DNA from: Paenibacillus agilis
GTDB lineage: Bacteria; Bacillota; Bacilli; Paenibacillales; Paenibacillaceae
Assembly (NCBI RefSeq): GCF_007786455.1
Contig: NZ_VNJK01000001.1
Coordinates: 434,001 to 498,000 of the forward strand
Reading direction: 5' to 3'
DNA length: 64,000 bases
The notes below the pieces were generated by a model. The model had not been told where the DNA came from, searched no databases, and saw only the letters and a list, made by a program, of their open reading frames with translations. Shown piece after piece: positions 37,605 through 46,124 of this stretch; the first letter of the stretch is position 1, and each line of letters starts with the position of its first letter. The position numbers were made by a program, and so were the translations under genes.

Positions 37605-37643
37605 CAGAAAGCAGTTCTCCAGTCAGAAGGAGAGCTGCTTTCT
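37605..37643 (+). terminator. Terminator after pgi
   Basis: AGAAAGCAGTTCTCC pairs with GGAGAGCTGCTTTCT around an eight-base loop (one mismatched pair). It sits about 25 bases before the next gene start. Confidence 0.75.
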
Positions 37644-37668
37644 TGGCAATCTGTGGAAGGTGAAAGTC

Positions 37669-38301
37669 ATGCTAGAAACGTATAAGACTGTACGTGAATA
37701 CGGCAGTAAAGAAATCGTCATTAAAAAGTCTCGTTTTATCGGCTATGCCAAGCCGGTTAAGACGGAAGAAGAAGCTGTTGCATTCATTGAAGAGATTAAG
37801 AAGAAGCATTGGAATGCCACACATAACTGCTCTGCCTATATAATAGGTGAAAGAGATGAGATTCAAAAGGCATCTGATGATGGTGAACCTAGCGGAACAG
37901 CAGGCAAGCCAATCTTGGAAGTTATGAAGAACCAGAATCGAAAAGACGTTGTTATCGTCGTTACGCGTTACTTTGGCGGTATTATGCTTGGTGCCGGGGG
38001 GCTTATCCGTGCTTATACAGATGGTGCGGTTGCTGCTATTGAAGGAGCAGGTCCTATCACAAAAGTGCTGCACCAGCAAGTATTAGTCGAAGTTGATTAT
38101 ACATGGCTAGGCAAATTAGAAAATGAGTTGCGCAATCGAGGCACCAGAATGGGCGAGACACAGTTTACTGACAAAGTCATCTTGACCTGCCTGCCAGTCG
38201 TATCCGAAGCAGAGCGTTTCATTGCTTGGATGACCGATTTAACGCAAGGTCAAGCTGTGATTCAAAGGGGAGAAGCTGTGTACTACATTGAGGGAGAATA
38301 A
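37669..38301 (+). CDS. IMPACT/YigZ family protein
   Basis: A 210-residue protein of the UPF0029/IMPACT family, with N-terminal domain KKSRFIGYAKPVKTEEEAVAFI, the HNCSAYIIG and DDGEPSGTAGKPILEVM motifs, VVTRYFGGIMLGAGGLIRAY, and a C-terminal DUF1949 ferredoxin-like domain. Eukaryotic relatives bind Gcn1 in translation control; the bacterial role is unclear. ATG at 37669 is nearer correct spacing from GGAAGGTG than the GTG at 37660. The TetR gene begins 13 bases after its stop. Confidence 0.9.
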   Translation: MLETYKTVREYGSKEIVIKKSRFIGYAKPVKTEEEAVAFIEEIKKKHWNATHNCSAYIIGERDEIQKASDDGEPSGTAGKPILEVMKNQNRKDVVIVVTRYFGGIMLGAGGLIRAYTDGAVAAIEGAGPITKVLHQQVLVEVDYTWLGKLENELRNRGTRMGETQFTDKVILTCLPVVSEAERFIAWMTDLTQGQAVIQRGEAVYYIEGE

Positions 38302-38314
38302 GGAGAGTACCGCT

Positions 38315-38920
38315 ATGCCAAGAAAAGCAGTGGAGCAGGAGTTGTCGCGTGATCGTATTTTGGAAGTGGCAAGGCACCTATTCGTTACAAAAGGGTATCG
38401 AGCAATCTCAATGCGCAGTATTGGCCAGCAGCTAGGCTACAGTCATGGTTCGCTTTATTATCATTTTAAGGACAAGGCGGAGCTGTTCTCCGCGCTTGTT
38501 CAAGATGACTTCAAGCGATTAGGCCGTTTATTTGAAAAGGTTATCAACCAATCACCAACAGATGGTATGTCAAAGCTTGAACAGGTTATGCTTGAATTTG
38601 TTTCATTTGGACTTAATAATCCACATCACTATGAAATTATGTTCATGACAAGAGACGAGGAACTGCTATGCTACGCTCGTGCAGAGCAAGGCCGATGTCT
38701 CGAGATGTTCTCTACGATTGTGAGGCAGTCGCTTCACAGCCAGTTGAGAACAGAGCAAGAAAGGCACCATATCCCGCGAAGTTTATTTTTATCCATACAT
38801 GGCTTCATTTCCTTCTACATCCAAGATCAAGTCACCTTTGATGAGATTAAGCCAGCTGCGGCTGCTCACGTACGTTTTTTGTGCAGAAGAGCGCTTGAAG
38901 AAGCAGCACAATCCGCTTAA
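38315..38920 (+). CDS. TetR/AcrR family transcriptional regulator
   Basis: A 201-residue repressor. The N-terminal helix-turn-helix spans about 10-56 (DRILEVARHLFVTKGYRAISMRSIGQQLGYSHGSLYYHFKDKAELF), the typical TetR core. The C-terminal ligand domain has no recognised pocket, though it resembles the WHG / TetR_C_33-like group. ATG at 38315 follows AAGGAGAG. Probably in one operon with the IMPACT gene. Targets unknown. Confidence 0.88.
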   Translation: MPRKAVEQELSRDRILEVARHLFVTKGYRAISMRSIGQQLGYSHGSLYYHFKDKAELFSALVQDDFKRLGRLFEKVINQSPTDGMSKLEQVMLEFVSFGLNNPHHYEIMFMTRDEELLCYARAEQGRCLEMFSTIVRQSLHSQLRTEQERHHIPRSLFLSIHGFISFYIQDQVTFDEIKPAAAAHVRFLCRRALEEAAQSA

Positions 38921-39258
38921 TTACATGTATTACAGATGGAATAACTGAACGAACAGAACGTACGAACAGATCCATTGAAAGTATGCTCATCACCATCATT
39001 AGTTACAGCCCGCATAGAATTCACGTAATGGCATCTGCCCACATATCGTATAGGGACGATAAAGAGAAACGCCTAGTTGCGTAATCAATAACGTCCGCTA
39101 AATTTGCATTTCAAATTGCTGTGTAAAAATACCGCTTGTCTGCCTGTGCAGACGTGGAGCATCTTGCAGCATCGCCGCAGCTTCTCTATTTAGTGTATTG
39201 CTGCGATGCTGCTACAAAGCAATGCATTGCATTGAAATGGGGCAGGAGGTCATTGTAA
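38921..39258 (+). other. Intergenic region with two strong hairpins before LysM gene
   Basis: 338 bases without a gene. A possible promoter TTGCGT-N16-TAAATT lies near 39080-39110. Two perfect hairpins follow: GTCTGC-CTGT-GCAGAC (39138-39153) and GCAGCATCGC/GCGATGCTGC (39166-39175 with 39203-39212). Neither has a T-run. They may form a structured 5' leader for the LysM gene. Confidence 0.5.
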
Positions 39259-39582
39259 GTGATTGATTATGTAGTACGACCCGGTGATTCGTTATCACTA
39301 ATAGCGAATCGATTTGGGATATCTGTTGTACGGCTTGCACTTGTAAATGGGCTTGGTCCGAATGCCATTATTTATCCGGGGCAGGTTATTAAAATACCAG
39401 TTGGACCAGATGTTCCCGTTCCGATTCAGCCAGGATATCCTCCTTCACCGCCGCCACCAATACCACCAGCACCTCCAATGAACTATTACGAACTGGAGCG
39501 TAGAGTTTCTTTGTTGGAAGCTCAGGTTCGAAGGCTTCAACGCGAAGTTAACCAACTTCAAGGTCAGCCAACACCATATTAA
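39259..39582 (+). CDS. LysM-domain protein with proline-rich and coiled-coil tail
   Basis: A 107-residue protein. One LysM repeat at about 3-50 (YVVRPGDSLSLIANRFGISVVRLALVNGL ... IYPGQVIKIP), a proline-rich spacer (PIQPGYPPSPPPPIPPAPP), then a short coiled coil (ELERRVSLLEAQVRRLQREV). No signal peptide is visible, which recalls spore-coat LysM proteins such as SafA/YaaH relatives rather than secreted hydrolases. GTG at 39259 lies nine bases after AGGAGG. A peptidoglycan- or spore-surface role is inferred. Confidence 0.82.
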   Translation: MIDYVVRPGDSLSLIANRFGISVVRLALVNGLGPNAIIYPGQVIKIPVGPDVPVPIQPGYPPSPPPPIPPAPPMNYYELERRVSLLEAQVRRLQREVNQLQGQPTPY

Positions 39583-39601
39583 TATGATGCAGCTTGGTAT
39601 T

Positions 39602-39657
39602 AGACAGCTCTCGCTTCTCTTGCTTATTGGGCAAGAATAGGATGGGAGCTGTTTTTG
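39602..39657 (+). terminator. Terminator after LysM gene
   Basis: ACAGCTC (39604-39610) pairs with GAGCTGT (39646-39652), with inner CTTGC/GCAAG, followed by five T. Confidence 0.8.
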
Positions 39658-39724
39658 TTATGTGCGTTTGTTACGTACATGTATAAGCCTGTTTAATACC
39701 TTTTATCAGGTTTGCTTAAAAGTA

Positions 39725-39753
39725 TTGACGAATCCCGTCCGAGTTGGTAATAT
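39725..39753 (+). promoter_or_regulatory. Promoter of sulfate transport operon
   Basis: TTGACG (39725-39730) and TAATAT (39748-39753), spaced 17. Transcription would begin near 39760, 80 bases before cysT. Confidence 0.6.
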
Positions 39754-39763
39754 TTAATAATAT

Positions 39764-39789
39764 AATTTCCAAGTAAGTTGGTAGGAATT
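39764..39789. promoter_or_regulatory. Candidate operator after cys promoter
   Basis: Imperfect inverted repeat AATTTCCAA ... TTGGTAGGAATT right at the expected start of transcription. Its TTGG and GGAATT parts resemble the CymR box of Firmicute sulfur regulons, so CymR-type repression by cysteine status is suggested. Confidence 0.4.
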
Positions 39790-39840
39790 ATTATGTATAA
39801 AGAGATATGAATCTAGAACCATGTGGGGTGGGGATGTTTC

Positions 39841-40653
39841 ATGAATGCAGTATTGAACCATAAAGGAGCGCTGTGGGGATTCCGTACGACGCTGCTCTTA
39901 TATATGTTCTTGCTCATTATTTTACCGATTACGGGCATATATGCTCATTCGTTGTCAGCTGGTTGGAATATGTTTGTGGAGAGCATTGCGGATCCATTAG
40001 CCTGGAAAGCAGTGTGGCTCACGCTTCGCTTGTCTGTCCTAGCTATGGTCATTAATATGGTGATCGGTACGATTACAGCATGGGTGCTGCATCGTTATCG
40101 GTTTCCAGGCCGGACATTGTTGAACAGCTTAGTTGATCTGCCATTTGCACTGCCTACTGCAGTTGGTGGGCTTATGATTCTTCTCTTGCTTGGACCGAAC
40201 AGTATGGTTGGTCAGTGGGCTGATTCGTTGGGCATTCGCATTGTATTCGGGGAACCTGCTATTGTGGTTGCCATGGTCTTTGTTACTTTTCCTTTCGTTA
40301 TTCGAGCGGTGCAGCCTCTGTTGGAAGAAGCGGATAAGACGCAGGAGGAAGCTGCCCATACATTAGGTGCTTCTAAGTGGCGTACGTTCTACCAAGTGCT
40401 GCTGCCTCAGATGCGCCCAGGTATTATTAGCGGCGGAATGCTTGCTTTTTCAAGAGCTATGGCTGAGTTTGGTGCAGTCGTTCTCGTTGCAGGGAATATT
40501 CCTGGCAAGACTTTGATAGCATCGGTTTATATTTTCGGAGAGATCGAGAGTGACAATCCACAAGGTGCTGCTGCTGTGTCCGTCATATTATTAACGTTGT
40601 CGTTCCTTGTATTATGGTTTATCAATACCTTGCAAGCGAAGGAGGGACGTTGA
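39841..40653 (+). CDS. cysT: Sulfate ABC transporter permease CysT
   Basis: Inner-membrane permease of the sulfate/thiosulfate importer, 270 residues with six membrane segments. EEAAHTLGASKWRTFYQVLLP is the EAA loop contacting CysA; LVDLPFALPTAVGGLMILLLL and SRAMAEFGAVVLVAGNIPGKT are characteristic of CysT/CysU. The ATG at 39841 follows GGTGGGG by seven bases. First gene of the operon; the cysW start overlaps its stop by one base (TGATG). Confidence 0.93.
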   Translation: MNAVLNHKGALWGFRTTLLLYMFLLIILPITGIYAHSLSAGWNMFVESIADPLAWKAVWLTLRLSVLAMVINMVIGTITAWVLHRYRFPGRTLLNSLVDLPFALPTAVGGLMILLLLGPNSMVGQWADSLGIRIVFGEPAIVVAMVFVTFPFVIRAVQPLLEEADKTQEEAAHTLGASKWRTFYQVLLPQMRPGIISGGMLAFSRAMAEFGAVVLVAGNIPGKTLIASVYIFGEIESDNPQGAAAVSVILLTLSFLVLWFINTLQAKEGR

Positions 40654-41507
40654 TGTCTACTACATCATCTACATTAACCTCAAAGAAACCATCAACTTCT
40701 TCTAAGATTCTCATATTAATTACGTATTTTGTATTCATTGTACTATTGATTATACCTCTCGTGCAGATCGTCATTGGAGCTTTTGATCATGGTGTGCAGT
40801 CACTGTTTCAGGCTTTGATACGACCAGAGGCTCTTCATGCCATGTGGATAACGCTATCTGTCGTGGTGGTTGTTACGCTTCTTAATACGCTGTTTGGTAT
40901 TTTGACAGCTATTATGCTCGTACGGGGACAGTGGCTCAATTCTAGAGTAAGGCACTTTTTAAACAGTATGATAGATTTGCCCTTTGCTGTGTCACCTGTT
41001 ATTGGTGGGTTTATGATTATGCTGCTATTAGGGCCGCAGACCGTTATGGGTGCCTTCTTCTCGGACTTAGGTATGCCTATCGTATACGCTTTTCCAGGTA
41101 TGGTGCTTGCAACGTTATTCGTAACCTTTCCATTAATGGTGCGTGAAATTGTTCCTGTACTACAGGAGATTGGAACGCAGCAAGAAGAAGCTGCTTCTAT
41201 GCTGGGAGCTTACAGTTGGACGACGTTCTGGAAAGTAACTTGGCCATCGATTCGTTGGGGTGTTACTTATGGTGTGGTTCTGACTGTAGCACGTTCATTA
41301 GGGGAATTTGGAGCTGTATTAGTTGTGTCGGGCAATATCATGAATAAGACACAGACTTTAACAACACTCGTTTACCAAGATGTAGACAATTTCAATATTG
41401 CTTCAGCGAACAGTGTAGCGTTGGTGCTTGCTGTATGTTCGATAACCCTATTACTTGTAATGGAATGGGCGAAGAGACGGAAGGGAGTGCATACGCATGC
41501 ACATTGA
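40653..41507 (+). CDS. cysW: Sulfate ABC transporter permease CysW
   Basis: Second permease, 284 residues, homologous to CysT. EAA loop EEAASMLGAYSWTTFWKVTWP, and SMIDLPFAVSPVIGGFMIMLLL and RSLGEFGAVLVVSGNIMNKT as in the CysW branch. ATG at 40653 overlaps the cysT stop and follows GGAGGG. CysT and CysW form the heterodimeric channel. The cysA start lies within the last 11 bases. Confidence 0.93.
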   Translation: MSTTSSTLTSKKPSTSSKILILITYFVFIVLLIIPLVQIVIGAFDHGVQSLFQALIRPEALHAMWITLSVVVVVTLLNTLFGILTAIMLVRGQWLNSRVRHFLNSMIDLPFAVSPVIGGFMIMLLLGPQTVMGAFFSDLGMPIVYAFPGMVLATLFVTFPLMVREIVPVLQEIGTQQEEAASMLGAYSWTTFWKVTWPSIRWGVTYGVVLTVARSLGEFGAVLVVSGNIMNKTQTLTTLVYQDVDNFNIASANSVALVLAVCSITLLLVMEWAKRRKGVHTHAH

Positions 41508-42561
41508 AGTACGCGACTTGAATAAATGGTTCGGACAATATCATGCTGTACGTGATGTAAACTTTGCGATCGAACCAGGCCAGTTGATCGGTCTACTTGG
41601 TCCAAGTGGTGGTGGAAAGACATCGGTGTTGCGTATGCTTGCGGGTTTAGAGTATCCAGACAGCGGTGAGATTCTGTTTCATGGAAAAGTGATGAACGAT
41701 GTTCCTCCGCAGGAACGCGGCATTGGTTTTGTGTTTCAACATTATGCTTTATTCAAACATATGACGGTGTATGACAATATAGCCTTCGGATTGACGATTC
41801 AAAAGTGGCCCAAGGCACGTATCCGTGCCAGAGTAACTGAATTGCTCGAACTTACGGGGTTGAGTGGAATAGAGAAGCGTTATCCACATCAGTTGTCCGG
41901 CGGTCAGCGCCAGCGTGTTGCGTTTGCACGTGCTCTTGCTCCGGAACCGCAGCTGCTGTTGTTGGATGAACCGTTCGCGGCAATCGATGCCAAGATTCGT
42001 AAAGAGCTGCGAAGCTGGCTTAAGTCTCTTATTGAGCGTGTCGGCATTACGTCAATCTTTGTCACGCATGACCAAGACGAAGCAATTGAAGTCGCCGATG
42101 AAATTATGATTATTCAACAAGGAACTGTTGAACAAAAAGGTACGCCATGGGACATTTACAAGTCTCCGCGAACACCGTTTGTGGCAGAGTTTATCGGTGA
42201 GTCTACGTTGCTGGAGAGCATCGGGCAGCTGAAAGGTTTCGGGGATGTATCGGCACAATCCGATACGAAAGTATTAATTAGACCTGAATATATCGAAGTG
42301 GGCCAACCTGGCGAATTGAAACTAGCTTCCGCTAGTGAAAATGGAGTCGTCAAGGCGATGCATTTCCGCGGTAGTGAATGGATGATTGAGGTAGCTGTAG
42401 GAGACTTACTGCTAAAGACGTATCGCAGCTTGGAAAGTCCTGTGCTGCAAATTGGTGAAACCGTTCAAGTTCTCATCCACCGTGTGTATGTATTTGACGG
42501 TGATAATCATTCAGTCATAGAGAATTCGTTGAAAGAAGATCCGATGCCTATCATGATTTAA
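41497..42561 (+). CDS. cysA: Sulfate ABC transporter ATPase CysA
   Basis: ATPase subunit, 354 residues. Walker A GPSGGGKTS, Q-loop FQHYALF, signature LSGGQRQR, Walker B LLLLDEPF, H-loop THDQ, then a C-terminal regulatory TOBE-like domain (about 235-345, LIRPEYIEVGQPGE). The FFGxxG-like pattern of the sulfate/molybdate branch fits. It overlaps cysW and is followed after 22 bases by the binding-protein gene, so all four parts of the importer are together. Confidence 0.93.
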   Translation: MHIEVRDLNKWFGQYHAVRDVNFAIEPGQLIGLLGPSGGGKTSVLRMLAGLEYPDSGEILFHGKVMNDVPPQERGIGFVFQHYALFKHMTVYDNIAFGLTIQKWPKARIRARVTELLELTGLSGIEKRYPHQLSGGQRQRVAFARALAPEPQLLLLDEPFAAIDAKIRKELRSWLKSLIERVGITSIFVTHDQDEAIEVADEIMIIQQGTVEQKGTPWDIYKSPRTPFVAEFIGESTLLESIGQLKGFGDVSAQSDTKVLIRPEYIEVGQPGELKLASASENGVVKAMHFRGSEWMIEVAVGDLLLKTYRSLESPVLQIGETVQVLIHRVYVFDGDNHSVIENSLKEDPMPIMI

Positions 42562-42583
42562 CGAGGGAAAGGAGCATTAGCAG

Positions 42584-43675
42584 ATGGAGCCTCAAGCCGT
42601 ACGTATCTATACTCGGTTCATGCAGGTATGCATGCTCTTTATATTGCTATTCGTCACTGCTTGCAGCTCTCCATCCGCGAATTCATCTTCTGAATCCGTA
42701 GATGTGCAGCCTGTTACGAGCGGCAATAATTCAGTGACACTTGTTATTGGTGCCTATTCTGTAGCAAGGGATGCACTTCAGCCGATCCTTCCAGCGTTTC
42801 AAGCCGAATGGAAGGAGAAGACGGGGCAGACGGTAGAATTCCAGCAATCTTATGAAGCTTCTGGAACTCAAGCTCGTTCGATCGCGAGCGGGATGGAAGC
42901 AGATGTAGCCTTGCTCGCGATGGAAGGAGATATCGACAAGCTTGTTGATGCAGAGCTTATCCCGCATGATTGGAAACAACGAGACCCTTATCAAGGGATG
43001 GTGACGCGTTCGATCGTCGTTATCGGTACAAGAGCGAACAATCCGCTTAGCATCAAAGACTGGATGGATCTTACCCGTTCTGATGTCGATGTGCTGTACC
43101 CGAATCCGAAGACGTCTGGTGGAGCACAGTGGGATATTAACGCTATTTACGGCGCAGGATTGAAGATGGCTGCGGAACAAGGCGTAGACGGACCAACGTT
43201 TGCTAAGCAGCTGCTTCATCAAGTGCATGATCGAGTCATTTCCATGGATAAGAGCGGGCGTGCATCGATGGCAGCTTTCGAATATGGCGTTGGTGATGCA
43301 ATCGTGACGTATGAGAATGAGCTGAAAGCACGAGTGAATCAAGGTGTGGACTATGAAATTGTCGTTCCAAAGCATACGATTCAGATTGAGAATCCGGTCG
43401 TTGTCGTGGATCGATATGTCGACAAGCATGGTACTCGTGAAGTAGCAGAAGCATTTGTTGAATTTTTGCGCAGTGAAAAGGCTCAACAGCTGTGGGTCGA
43501 AGCGGGTTTCCGTCCAGTAAATGAGCAAATTGCAGCACAGTTGTCGAATACATTTATACAACCGGAAGGCTTGTTTACGATTAATGATTTAGGCGGTTGG
43601 GACCAAGTGCGCAGCAACTTGTACAGCAGACGGGGTATCTGGTACGAAGTGCTTGCTGGGATAGACAAATCGTAA
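42584..43675 (+). CDS. Sulfate-binding lipoprotein of the CysTWA importer
   Basis: Extracellular sulfate or thiosulfate receptor, 363 residues, Sbp/CysP family. Lipobox VTACSSP (Cys about 27), then SVTLVIGAYSVARDALQPILPAF, QQSYEASGTQARSIASG (oxyanion contacts), PNPKTSGGAQWDINAIYGAG and FEYGVGDAIVTYENE. The gene lies last, after cysA, an order seen in Gram-positives. AAAGGAG precedes the ATG. Whether sulfate or thiosulfate is preferred cannot be told. Confidence 0.92.
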   Translation: MEPQAVRIYTRFMQVCMLFILLFVTACSSPSANSSSESVDVQPVTSGNNSVTLVIGAYSVARDALQPILPAFQAEWKEKTGQTVEFQQSYEASGTQARSIASGMEADVALLAMEGDIDKLVDAELIPHDWKQRDPYQGMVTRSIVVIGTRANNPLSIKDWMDLTRSDVDVLYPNPKTSGGAQWDINAIYGAGLKMAAEQGVDGPTFAKQLLHQVHDRVISMDKSGRASMAAFEYGVGDAIVTYENELKARVNQGVDYEIVVPKHTIQIENPVVVVDRYVDKHGTREVAEAFVEFLRSEKAQQLWVEAGFRPVNEQIAAQLSNTFIQPEGLFTINDLGGWDQVRSNLYSRRGIWYEVLAGIDKS

Positions 43676-43685
43676 TATATAAAGC

Positions 43686-43740
43686 TGAAAAAGCGCCGAA
43701 TCGCTCCTTATTTTCAAGGAGGGGCTCGGCGCGCTTTCTG
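43686..43740. terminator. Terminator between sbp and SH3 gene
   Basis: AAAGCGCCGA and TCGGCGCGCTTT, with inner CTCCTT/AAGGAG, form a long stem. The T-run is better on the minus strand (GCTTTTTCAGC), where it ends the SH3 gene; it may also stop the cys operon. Confidence 0.8.
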
Positions 43741-43800
43741 TTTGTGAAGAGGATGTTTTCTTCTTAAATAGTGTGCTTTTAGATAGAAGGAGCAACCTCT

Positions 43801-44172
43801 TTACTTAATAGGGTTTAAGTTCTCTTTAGGTACCCAGCCTTCTTCAGAGTTAAACTTGTTTACGCACCAAACCCAACCGTTGAGTTCTTTTGTTCCAACA
43901 AGATGTTCTCCTTCATTAACATTCAACTCTTTTGCCGTATAATCTTCCAAGACAATCCCATGTGCTCCCTTTGTATCAATAAGTTGGCCTGGCACCCAAC
44001 CTCCATTATTATGATTTAATGGTGTACAGAAGTACCAATTATCCCATTGTTCTGGTCCACTGTATTTTTCGCCAATAAGTATTGACTGACCTTTAAATAA
44101 AACGAGTGGGTTAGGGTATTCTGTTCTATGTTTTGTAACAACTGAATACTTCACTTTGGTTGATTTGCTCAT
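43801..44172 (-). CDS. Small protein with two SH3-like repeats
   Basis: A 123-residue protein made of two related halves. First, about 18-64: NPLVLFKGQSILIGEKYSG ... GGWVPGQLI; second, about 77-118: KELNVNEGEHLVGTKELNG ... EGWVPKENL. Each ends in GWVP, a feature of bacterial SH3 variants. No signal peptide. It overlaps the GDPD gene by ATGA, so it is translationally coupled to it. I know of no assigned function; a cytosolic ligand-binding or scaffold role is possible. Confidence 0.72.
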   Translation of the reverse strand: MSKSTKVKYSVVTKHRTEYPNPLVLFKGQSILIGEKYSGPEQWDNWYFCTPLNHNNGGWVPGQLIDTKGAHGIVLEDYTAKELNVNEGEHLVGTKELNGWVWCVNKFNSEEGWVPKENLNPIK

Positions 44173-44885
44173 AGCTGCAGCTCCTGATGATTCAGTGGAA
44201 TATCAGAAGTAAGTCGATAGACTCCAAGCTTGACTAACTGTTTAGCGGTTTCGATATCGCGAATTGTCCATACAGCCACATCCACATTTAATCCACGTGC
44301 TTGTTTGATTAGCTCAGGATGCTTCAATAGTAATGGATAATGAGCACAAAGGCAGGACGGAGCAAGTGGAACCAACGAATCCAATTCAATTGGCTCGGTC
44401 GTTAGAAATCCCAGTTCTATGTCCGCGTCTAGACGACGCAGCAGGTCTAAGTTTTGTTTGTAGAAAGAAATGATCATCGTACGTTTGCTCATGTCATAAA
44501 CCGATAGCAGATGCAGCAGGGCACGTGCTTCATCCTCATTAATTTGCTCTTTGATCTCGAGCTGTAGGCCTGCTTCACAATCTTGGCATAGCTTTAATGC
44601 TTCTTCTAGCAGTGGTACGTTGCAGCCTGAGAATTCAGACTTGAACTTGCTGCCTGCATCTGCTGCTTGAATCTGAGACACGGAAAGTGAGCGAACCGAT
44701 CCTGTTACTGTCGTTGTACGATCCATTGTGTCATCGTGGATGACAACAGGAACTCCCTCGCGTGAATGGTGAATATCCAACTCAATGCTGTCTGCGCGAA
44801 GTGCCACTGAACGACGGAACGCTTCCATTGTGTTCTCAGGAAATACCCCAGCATGTCCGCGGTGAGCTACAATTTCTATTTTCAT
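44169..44885 (-). CDS. Glycerophosphodiester phosphodiesterase
   Basis: Cytosolic GDPD of 238 residues, hydrolysing glycerophosphodiesters to glycerol-3-phosphate and an alcohol. Catalytic and metal residues lie in VAHRGHAGVFPENT, ELDIHHSREGVPVVIHDDT (Glu, Asp, His) and the LQLEIK motif; VAVWTIRD is the usual C-terminal part. ATG at 44885 follows GGAGGG by nine bases and gives the normal length; a longer frame upstream (to 45032) has no site. It overlaps the SH3 gene downstream by four bases. Confidence 0.9.
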   Translation of the reverse strand: MKIEIVAHRGHAGVFPENTMEAFRRSVALRADSIELDIHHSREGVPVVIHDDTMDRTTTVTGSVRSLSVSQIQAADAGSKFKSEFSGCNVPLLEEALKLCQDCEAGLQLEIKEQINEDEARALLHLLSVYDMSKRTMIISFYKQNLDLLRRLDADIELGFLTTEPIELDSLVPLAPSCLCAHYPLLLKHPELIKQARGLNVDVAVWTIRDIETAKQLVKLGVYRLTSDIPLNHQELQL

Positions 44886-45120
44886 CTTTACTTTCCCTCC
44901 TGCTGCATCGTCTCCGTTAAGGAACTGGAGCTTCATACCATAACCGTTTATACTAATTATGATATACAATTTACGTAATAGTTCAAAGTCAAATGTGGGA
45001 TATTGAAGGTGATACATTTTGAAGGAGCTCACATTTTATATGTAATTATTGCTCTATTGAATGGAATTCTTCTTTTATTCGTGCTGTAAATCATAATACA
45101 TAAGACAAGGAGTGAATGCG

Positions 45121-45981
45121 GTGGAATTGTCATCACCATCATCAAATCATTCCGTGCAAGGTTCCTCTCCTTGGCGAGTACAATTTCTTGGCACAAGTGA
45201 TTCGCTTGGCGTACCGAGAGTTTACTGTGAATGTGAAGTTTGCATGGAAGCGAGAGATAGCCAGTTGAATCGCAGGCTACGTTCGTCCGTGCTCTTGGAA
45301 CGTGAAGAAGTAGTGACATCTGAGTATGAGCATGTACTTATCGATTGTGGGCCAGATTGGGCGGAACAGATGGAGCGTATCGGAAAAAGGTGGATTGATC
45401 GGATTTTGGTGACGCATGCACATCAAGATCATATTGCTGGTTTACCTGCTTATGCGGACTGCTGCCGTTGGATGGAAAGACGTGGTCAAGTGTACGCGCC
45501 GCTTGAAGTGCTGCAAACGATACAAACGATGTATCCATGGTTGTCATTGCACATTACATTTACGGCTATCGAAGACGAATGGATATGGGAGGATTGGGTG
45601 GTAACACCGATTCGAGTGAATCATGGCAAGAATGGTTACTCTTATGCCTATCGCTTTGATCGTGAAGTGGCTATTAACAGTGGCGAAGTGCAGACTTATA
45701 GCTGGCTTTATGCATCAGACGCGATTGGCCTTGATGAGCAGGAATTGAAGCATTTTACGGAGCTGGATGTGCTTATTCTTGGTACGAACTTCTATGAGGA
45801 GCCTTATGAGTATCATACTCGTTCGGTCTATGATATGGTCGAAGCGTTGGAGTTAATTGAACGTATTTGTCCACGACAAACGATATTTACGCATATGTCT
45901 CATGGCGTAGATGTTCGCAGTGATTATAAGCTGCCTGCTCATGTGAAGCTTGCTTCGTTTGGATTGGAGCTGCAAGTTTAG
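45121..45981 (+). CDS. Metallo-beta-lactamase-fold hydrolase, PhnP-like
   Basis: Metallohydrolase of 286 residues. FLGTSDSLGVPRVYCECEVC has the Cys cluster of the PhnP group (Cys36, Cys38, Cys41), and the metal motif HxHxDH is at about 99-104 (VTHAHQDHIAG). Later motifs NHG and LGTNFYEEPYEYH supply further ligands. PhnP cleaves cyclic ribose phosphates in phosphonate breakdown, but no phn genes are nearby, so the substrate is open. GTG at 45121 follows AAGGAG by eight bases; the GTG at 45112 overlaps that site. Divergent from GDPD. Confidence 0.82.
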   Translation: MELSSPSSNHSVQGSSPWRVQFLGTSDSLGVPRVYCECEVCMEARDSQLNRRLRSSVLLEREEVVTSEYEHVLIDCGPDWAEQMERIGKRWIDRILVTHAHQDHIAGLPAYADCCRWMERRGQVYAPLEVLQTIQTMYPWLSLHITFTAIEDEWIWEDWVVTPIRVNHGKNGYSYAYRFDREVAINSGEVQTYSWLYASDAIGLDEQELKHFTELDVLILGTNFYEEPYEYHTRSVYDMVEALELIERICPRQTIFTHMSHGVDVRSDYKLPAHVKLASFGLELQV

Positions 45982-46025
45982 TAATTACATAGCAATTCGC
46001 AAGCCGGCATGCAGAATTATTGCAA

Positions 46026-46106
46026 AATAAGAGAACCTTCACGAGCGCAGGAAAAATAGGGATAATCCCTATGTTCCATTGTGCTAATGAAGGCTCTATT
46101 TTTATA
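46026..46106. terminator. Long compound terminator between PhnP-like and HAD genes
   Basis: CCTTCA/TGAAGG and AGCGCA/TGTGCT form the base, and ATAGGGAT/ATCCCTAT an inner hairpin; TATTTTTAT follows on the plus strand. It separates convergent genes. Confidence 0.75.
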
Positions 46107-46124
46107 ACGGTGAACGTTGCAGCT

